From IMG/VR virus record IMGVR_UViG_3300037153_000095, positions 1-23,909 of that record: a stretch of 23,909 nucleotides of DNA. One strand, given 5' to 3'. The DNA is from a virus. The position numbers and the translations under genes are program-made. Of this stretch, positions 22,074 through 23,909 are shown one piece after another (position 1 is the stretch's first letter; each line of letters begins with the position of its first letter). The notes under the pieces are model-generated. The model had not been told where the DNA came from. It saw only the letters and a program-made list of their open reading frames with translations, and did not search any database.

Positions 22074-22996
22074 CTATCGGCCTCGCCCCGAGCGGCGCGG
22101 GAGGCTGGGCGTGCTCTGCTGCTTGCGCAGGTTGTCCAGTTGCTCAGTCTCCTGGCGGCTCGTCTCCCACTCGCTGGCGACGATGAACACGCGGCAGCCC
22201 CGACACAGTGGTTCGGCAGTCGTGGCCCTGCCCTCGTACTGGCACGGCGTCATGTTGTGGCGCTGCCAGAGACGGTGGTAGAGCGTGAGTCGGGCACCGC
22301 CGAACCTTATGGTTTTGCGATGCGCTCGACTTCGCTCTCGGACTGGTTCATCAGGCCCGAGTGGCCGTAGATGGCGTTGACGGCTTGCAGCTTCTCGCCC
22401 GCGTCCAGCAGACGGTCCACCACCTCCACGCCGTTGCCTGCGCGCAGGCGGCTGACCAGTTCCTTGCGGTCCCAGTACAGCGCCTTGTCCTCGGGCACGG
22501 TCGAGTTGTAGATGATCCACGAGCGCATCTTGGCCTGGTCCACGCGCTCGACACGCGGCCCGTTGCGCACGTCGGGGTTGGCGACCCAGGTCGTCGCCCT
22601 GCGCTGCGCGGCCTCGATGTCGGCGTCGCTGCACTTCAGGAAGCGCACGCGCATCGGCTGGCTGATGGGCTTGCCGTCCGCGTCGAGGATCTGTCTGCCG
22701 TCGTCCAGCATCGGGAACTGGAAGCGCGGGAAGGTGCACACCACGACGCTGACCGCCGCCTCGTCTATGGCTCCGAACAGGCCTGCCAGGATGTCTGGCT
22801 CGGCTGCCTGGTAGAAGGCGCGCTCCTGCTCCTGGGTGCGTGCTGGTGCCGCGCCGTCGGGCGCGTGCAGGTGGACTGGCGCGACGTCGTCGGCGTCGGC
22901 TGACGGCTCGCTCAGGTGGCCGTTCGGCACCACGCCGTCAGGCCCGGGTAGCTCGGTTTCGAGGATGTTGACGTAGGGCTGCTGCTGCTGGCTCAT
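22074..22996 (-). CDS. Frameshifted tail assembly chaperone G-T fusion (predicted, 307 aa)
   Basis: The -1 frame is open from well upstream of the chaperone stop to a TAG at 22076-22074, which abuts the tape measure GTG. A -1 slip on AAA at 22315-22313 would join 228 residues of the chaperone to 79 more (TIRFGGARLTLYHRLWQRHN...). The extension contains C-x13-C-x2-C (C24, C38, C41 of the extension) and a helix rich in Glu/Gln. This is the standard arrangement in long-tailed phages, where a minor longer product binds the tape measure. There is no good internal start for a separate gene. The product is a prediction from layout. Confidence 0.72.
22271..22318 (-). promoter_or_regulatory. Candidate -1 frameshift signal: GCAAAAC plus downstream hairpin
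   Basis: On the minus strand the slip stretch GCA AAA C (22318-22312) lies two codons before the TAA of the chaperone. After an 11-base spacer a seven-pair stem can form between GGCGGTG (22301-22295) and CACCGTC (22277-22271), with one G-T wobble and a 17-base loop. Re-pairing of the lysine tRNA on AAA is perfect, but the heptamer is not a canonical X-XXY-YYZ site. Confidence 0.55.
22307..22996 (-). CDS. Tail assembly chaperone (XkdN-like), short product
   Basis: The 229-residue protein lies between tube and tape measure, where the tail assembly chaperone is found. Its first 55 residues are acidic and Pro-rich. The rest is mostly helical, with VVVCTFPRFQFPMLDDGRQILDADGKPISQPMRVRFLKCSDADIEAA and, at the C-terminus, a KELVSRLRAGNGVEVVDRLLDAGEKLQAVNAIYG region that is typical of this group. 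The ATG at 22996-22994 has GGAG seven bases upstream, two bases after the tube stop. It probably binds the tape measure during tail building and is absent from the mature virion. Confidence 0.75.
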   Translation of the reverse strand: MSQQQQPYVNILETELPGPDGVVPNGHLSEPSADADDVAPVHLHAPDGAAPARTQEQERAFYQAAEPDILAGLFGAIDEAAVSVVVCTFPRFQFPMLDDGRQILDADGKPISQPMRVRFLKCSDADIEAAQRRATTWVANPDVRNGPRVERVDQAKMRSWIIYNSTVPEDKALYWDRKELVSRLRAGNGVEVVDRLLDAGEKLQAVNAIYGHSGLMNQSESEVERIAKP

Positions 22997-22998
22997 GT

Positions 22999-23448
22999 CT
23001 AGGCTCCGAGTGCCGCGTCGATGTCAGGGATCTCCAGCACGCGATAGCTGTGGTCGCGTGTCATCGTGTCGCCCGGGCTGCTCGCTGCCAGGCGGAAGGT
23101 GCCGTCAGGCACGCACTTGTCGCAGATGTACCGCCCTGTTGACCCATCGGGGCGGAACACCTCACCGACGAAGCGGAAGGTCGGCTGGCTGATGCTCTTC
23201 AGTTGGCGCAGCCGCTCGACGGGCAGCGCGTCGTCAATGGTGATCTCGGTGAAGGTCAGCGTGAAGGTGACGCTCTGCAACACGGGGATGGGCGCGATCA
23301 CGCCGACGGGCTGCGTGTCGCTGTTGGAGTAGTTCTCCTGAATCTCCCAGGTGCTGCACGCGCCGAACGGCTGGCCATCCCAGTAGAACGCGCCTCGGAA
23401 GCCCGCGATCAGCAGTGTCGGATCGACGGGCCTGGTGTTCATGGTCAT
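22999..23448 (-). CDS. Tail tube protein (XkdM-like)
   Basis: The 149-residue protein has the layout of XkdM-type contractile-tail tube proteins: a short N-terminal strand pair (LLIAGFRGAFYWDGQPFGACSTWEI), a long beta region VLQSVTFTLTFTEITIDDALPVERLRQL and a C-terminal sandwich strand set. It should form stacked hexameric rings inside the sheath. The ATG at 23448-23446 overlaps the TGA of the acidic gene as ATGA; another ATG two codons later is possible. Two cysteines (CDKC) near the C-terminus are unusual for a tube protein. Confidence 0.75.
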   Translation of the reverse strand: MTMNTRPVDPTLLIAGFRGAFYWDGQPFGACSTWEIQENYSNSDTQPVGVIAPIPVLQSVTFTLTFTEITIDDALPVERLRQLKSISQPTFRFVGEVFRPDGSTGRYICDKCVPDGTFRLAASSPGDTMTRDHSYRVLEIPDIDAALGA

Positions 23449-23657
23449 GGCGTCTGCTCAGCTTCCTCCTCGCCGTTGTCCTCGCCTTCCTCCTCGCCGT
23501 CGTCGTGCTCCTCGTTATCAGGCTGCTCGTCGCCCTCGGCTGGTGGCTGCTCTGGCTCGGGCGACGGACTCGGCTGGCCCGGGTCGGGCGGTTGCGGGCC
23601 TGGCGTGGCCTCCTCGTCCTTCTTCTCGTCGCCGTCGTTCTGGCCTGGCTGCGTCAT
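23445..23657 (-). CDS. Short, highly acidic disordered protein (70 aa)
   Basis: The 70 residues are almost only Glu, Asp, Pro, Gly, Gln, Ser and Asn, with a run of Asp/Glu in the second half (NEEHDDGEEEGEDNGEEEAE). It is probably disordered and could bind basic surfaces of the tube or sheath during assembly, or act as a coupling ORF. AAGGAG lies eight bases before the ATG. An acidic protein of this kind between sheath and tube is not part of the PBSX layout, and no family is recognised. Confidence 0.7.
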   Translation of the reverse strand: MTQPGQNDGDEKKDEEATPGPQPPDPGQPSPSPEPEQPPAEGDEQPDNEEHDDGEEEGEDNGEEEAEQTP

Positions 23658-23674
23658 GGCTGCTGCTCCTTTTC

Positions 23675-23909
23675 CTACGGGAACATCGCGTTGAGGATGA
23701 GGCGCTCTGCGCCGTCCGCGTCGATCAGGTTGGCGAAGACGAAGAATGCCTCGTCCGCCTCTGCGGTGGGCTGCCTGGTGGCGTCCACGGCGACCGTGCC
23801 CTGGATCAGCGCGCCGTTGGCGATGTAGCTGTTGACGATGCCCTGCGCCGCCGTCTTCAGCACGCCGCGCCCGGTATCGGTGTTGTTGACGCTGCCGATC
23901 ATGTCGTCC
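23675..23909 (-). CDS. C-terminal part of probable tail sheath protein (partial)
   Basis: The last 77 residues of a larger protein run in from the right edge; the frame stays open beyond the ATG at 23902 (Asp-Asp before it). The sequence GRGVLKTAAQGIVNSYIANGALIQGTVAV and FFVFANLIDADGAERLILNAMFP fits the C-terminal domain of contractile-tail sheath proteins, which ends in paired strands. The following tube gene supports sheath identity. With only the tail in the window, a different structural protein cannot be excluded. Confidence 0.55.
   Translation of the reverse strand, partial: DDMIGSVNNTDTGRGVLKTAAQGIVNSYIANGALIQGTVAVDATRQPTAEADEAFFVFANLIDADGAERLILNAMFP

Noticed and set aside
19863-22370. 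835-codon open frame on the + strand
   Set aside because: Antisense shadow of the tape measure gene, rich in Arg/Gln/Leu with no recognisable domain.
22074-22739. 221-codon frame as an independent gene
   Set aside because: The upstream two thirds are a shadow of the chaperone gene; only the last 79 codons look real and are explained as the frameshift extension.
1-23909. tRNA genes, CRISPR arrays, IS elements and attachment sites
   Set aside because: No cloverleaf, regular spaced repeats, transposase or integrase was seen on reading either strand; short or diverged sites could be missed without computation.

Overview
The window is part of the genome of a GC-rich, tailed, double-stranded DNA phage or prophage with a contractile tail (myovirus morphotype). 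Every gene I can support lies on the minus strand, so transcription runs from the right edge to the left. The tail genes follow the order of the Bacillus PBSX xkd module: sheath, tube, chaperone with frameshift, tape measure, LysM protein, hub, gp25-like wedge, J-like protein and YmfQ/XkdU-like protein. No integrase, repressor, tRNA, rRNA, CRISPR array or holin is visible. The host cannot be named. High G+C, frequent GTG starts, near-leaderless promoters and an LGFP-like wall-binding repeat would fit a high-GC host such as an actinobacterium or a member of Chloroflexota or Deinococcota, but this is a weak inference.

Right to middle (23909 to about 15100) is the tail core. It begins with the C-terminus of a likely sheath protein, then a short acidic protein, the tube, and a chaperone whose reading frame appears to be extended by a -1 frameshift up to the tape measure start. 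The tape measure (981 aa) carries a lytic-transglycosylase-like domain. It is followed by a LysM protein, a hub fused to an NlpC/P60 peptidase, a collagen-like fiber protein and a small Gp80-like protein.

The middle (about 15100 to 3600) holds adhesion and baseplate genes. A 1295-aa protein has two LamG-like domains and about 16 copies of a 20-residue repeat. Two fibers end in S74 self-cleaving chaperone domains that keep the Ser/Lys pair. The gp25-like, J-like and YmfQ-like baseplate proteins lie between the two fibers, and the J-like protein carries an unusual insertion of about 160 residues.

The late run ends (about 3600 to 2160) with an LGFP-like wall-binding protein overlapping a C39-like cysteine peptidase, which is probably the lysis enzyme, and an HNH endonuclease whose C-terminus looks displaced by a one-base frameshift.

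The left 2.1 kb is a separate accessory region with its own signals. Two very similar promoters lie 7 to 9 bases from ATG codons, implying nearly leaderless mRNAs. Their -35 boxes sit inside the pseudo-palindrome GTTGTCAAC (+ strand reading). A strong terminator separates the two units. The units encode small Cys-rich proteins, a C5-cytosine methyltransferase and a second HNH nuclease overlapping it. Genes are packed tightly throughout, many with 1- or 4-base stop/start overlaps. No gene-free stretch exceeds 300 bases; the longest are about 80 to 140 bases around the two promoters.
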